Source: Ruminococcaceae bacterium UBA3903 (GTDB lineage: Bacteria; Bacillota; Clostridia; Oscillospirales; Acutalibacteraceae). From it: 6,352 bases of DNA. The translations under genes were made by a program, and so were the position numbers. The stretch spans positions 1-6,352 of the forward strand of contig DGFJ01000035.1 in NCBI GenBank assembly GCA_002391625.1. The letters run 5' to 3'. The notes under the pieces were generated by a model. The model was not told the DNA's origin, did not search any database, and worked only from the letters and a program-made list of their open reading frames with translations. Below, one piece after another: positions 5,321 to 6,352 of the stretch. Each line of letters opens with the position of its first letter. Positions within the stretch are counted from its first letter, which is position 1.

Positions 5321-6166
5321 TTATAAAACATCTGCCAATCTAGTGCGTAGCCTTTTATAGTTATAAATGCCCAATACGAATACTATAGCAAACTCTATCA
5401 GGAAAATTATCAGCTCTGCTGGATACTCAAAGAACCATCTGTCATACAGAAAAGCATTTCTGTACCCATTAGCAAAGAAGTTAATTGGATTAAACAGCAT
5501 AGCCTGACGCAGCCAGGTTAGGTCTTCGCTTACCTTGCTGCCTACATCGTAAGAGTTATATATAATACCAGACAGCCAGAAAATACCAGCCATAACAGAT
5601 ACAATCACGTTTTCAAAGTCAACACTAAATGCACTCATAGGTGCAGTTGACCATGACAAAAACAAGAAGAACAGAAACATTAGTGGACAATAGAACAGAA
5701 ATTGAATATTGTATATGCTAGGTCCACCGTTATAAAACAAAACAATAATGTACATTAATCCAGCCAAAAATACATGGACAAATAGTTTAGATAAAATAGT
5801 ATATGTCATAATTGTTGAAACAGGAAAAGAAACCTTTGTAACGAACTGCCGGTTAACTCTAATTGATTTAGCACCAAACAAGATACTGTCATTTATAAAA
5901 AACCATGGGATAAAACCTACTAACATAAAAATGAAGGTTGGAAATTGCAACACCTCACCATGAATAGTAGCAGACACGGAACTCATATTTTTGATACCTA
6001 CGGTAAAAGCAAACCAATAAACGAATAATGTAAACATAGGTTTTACAATAGCCCATAGTGGTCCTATGACCGCACCCTTATATGTCTTTATTAACTCATT
6101 TTTTGCAAGCAGTAACGTTTGCCTGCCAAAATGGCGATGTTCATTAAAAATTGAAACCAATACCAT
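5321..6166 (-). CDS. ABC-2 type polysaccharide/teichoic acid export permease (Wzm/TagG type)
   Basis: A 281-residue membrane protein of usual length for the ABC-2 permease family. A short cytoplasmic N-terminus ends in ELIKTYKGAVIGPLWAIVKP (24-43), the hallmark of Wzm/TagG/KpsM-type permeases. It is followed by about six hydrophobic segments (roughly 38-57, 76-96, 117-146, 156-176, 186-203 and 250-268) and a basic tail (KRLRTRL). MLFNPINFFANGYRNAF (223-239) is another family feature. It should form the channel that moves a lipid-linked glycan or teichoic acid across the membrane, driven by the ATPase encoded next. It is the first gene of the operon, with AGGA seven bases before ATG and a promoter-like sequence about 40 bases upstream. 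The cargo is inferred from neighbours, and the exact polymer is unknown. Confidence 0.94.
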   Translation of the reverse strand: MVLVSIFNEHRHFGRQTLLLAKNELIKTYKGAVIGPLWAIVKPMFTLFVYWFAFTVGIKNMSSVSATIHGEVLQFPTFIFMLVGFIPWFFINDSILFGAKSIRVNRQFVTKVSFPVSTIMTYTILSKLFVHVFLAGLMYIIVLFYNGGPSIYNIQFLFYCPLMFLFFLFLSWSTAPMSAFSVDFENVIVSVMAGIFWLSGIIYNSYDVGSKVSEDLTWLRQAMLFNPINFFANGYRNAFLYDRWFFEYPAELIIFLIEFAIVFVLGIYNYKRLRTRLADVL

Positions 6167-6209
6167 TTCACCATCCTATAAAATACTTTATATTTTTTCA
6201 TACTACCTT

Positions 6210-6237
6210 ATTTTAACTCATTTTAATGATTTGTCAA
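6210..6237 (-). promoter_or_regulatory. Likely sigma-A promoter of the five-gene operon
   Basis: On the minus strand a perfect -35 box TTGACA (6237-6232) lies 16 bases before TAAAAT (6215-6210), a five-of-six match to the -10 consensus. Transcription would start near 6203, leaving a leader of about 37 nt before the permease ATG at 6166. No other convincing minus-strand promoter was found in the window for these genes. The tight spacing of the five genes fits expression from this single site. Confidence 0.7.
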
Positions 6238-6244
6238 TACAAAT
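6229..6244. promoter_or_regulatory. Inverted repeat over the operon -35 box, possible operator
   Basis: ATTTGT and ACAAAT form perfect six-base arms separated by CAAT, and the repeat covers the whole -35 box of the operon promoter. The size and position would suit a dimeric DNA-binding repressor. AT-rich palindromes this short occur by chance, and no regulator gene is present in the window. Confidence 0.3.
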
Positions 6245-6256
6245 GGTCAAAGTAGG

Positions 6257-6293
6257 AAAAACCACAAAGAATTTGTCGTAAATAAAGGTTTTT
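6257..6293 (-). terminator. Weak hairpin upstream of the operon promoter
   Basis: On the minus strand AAAAACC (6293-6287) pairs with GGTTTTT (6263-6257). Inside is a second stem, ACAAA-TTC-TTTGT, at 6276-6264. The U-run is part of the closing arm. This resembles a weak terminator for transcription entering from the right, which would insulate the operon promoter. With only two G-C pairs in the outer stem the call is doubtful. Confidence 0.25.
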
Positions 6294-6331
6294 TGCTAAA
6301 TAATATGATTAGTAAATAAACGCTACAAATA

Positions 6332-6352
6332 GGCTCTATAATAAATGTTGGG
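6332..6352 (+). repeat. IS-like terminal sequence at the right edge
   Basis: GGCTCTATAATAAATGTTGGG starts with the same eight bases and has the same TTGGG as the left-edge repeat read on the minus strand, matching at 16 of 21 ungapped positions. Its tip points left, so the element body would continue beyond the window. It looks like the opposite-handed end of the same kind of insertion sequence, cut off by the contig end. Confidence 0.45.

Overview
This 6.35 kb window looks like one short assembled contig from a low-GC Gram-positive bacterium (Bacillota, most likely a gut-type clostridium). The reasons are the AT-rich sequence, strong AGGA-type ribosome binding sites, sigma-A style promoters, and tRNA genes with an encoded CCA end. 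The organism is inferred from style, not from a database match. The first 19 bases match the Nextera transposase mosaic-end adapter, so the left edge is a library artefact rather than genome.

Region 20-128 holds two imperfect head-to-tail copies of a roughly 40 bp sequence that looks like the tip of an insertion sequence (ISL3-like by appearance). A related tip in the opposite orientation closes the window at 6332-6352. The real content therefore lies between two inward-facing IS-like ends, which is probably why assembly stopped there. Region 129-570 is a minus-strand tRNA unit: a near-consensus promoter with an AT-rich UP-like tract, a structured leader of about 140 nt, tRNA-Leu(CAG), a spacer hairpin, tRNA-Val(TAC) and an intrinsic terminator. 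Region 571-728 has no gene but carries a strong stem-loop (671-715) just downstream of the protein operon.

Region 729-6240 is one compact minus-strand operon of five genes. In transcription order they are: an ABC-2 polysaccharide-export permease (Wzm/TagG type), its ATPase (Wzt/TagH type), an IspD/TarI-type cytidylyltransferase, an extended SDR (NAD-dependent epimerase/dehydratase family), and a 647-residue protein that joins a second SDR domain to a LicD phosphotransferase domain. Gaps are 48 and 27 nt, then a 17 nt overlap, then 16 nt. A promoter-like TTGACA-N16-TAAAAT lies just upstream of the first gene.

Read together, the operon looks like a module that makes a CDP-activated alcohol or polyol (cytidylyltransferase plus SDR), transfers its phosphate-linked form onto a glycan (LicD domain), and exports the glycan (ABC pair). 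The logic parallels CDP-ribitol synthesis and transfer in teichoic acid pathways and by animal ISPD/FKTN/FKRP. The actual substituent cannot be read from sequence. The most notable feature is that the SDR half of the fusion has lost the catalytic Ser, Tyr and Lys retained by its upstream paralogue, which suggests a pseudoenzyme scaffold fused to the transferase.
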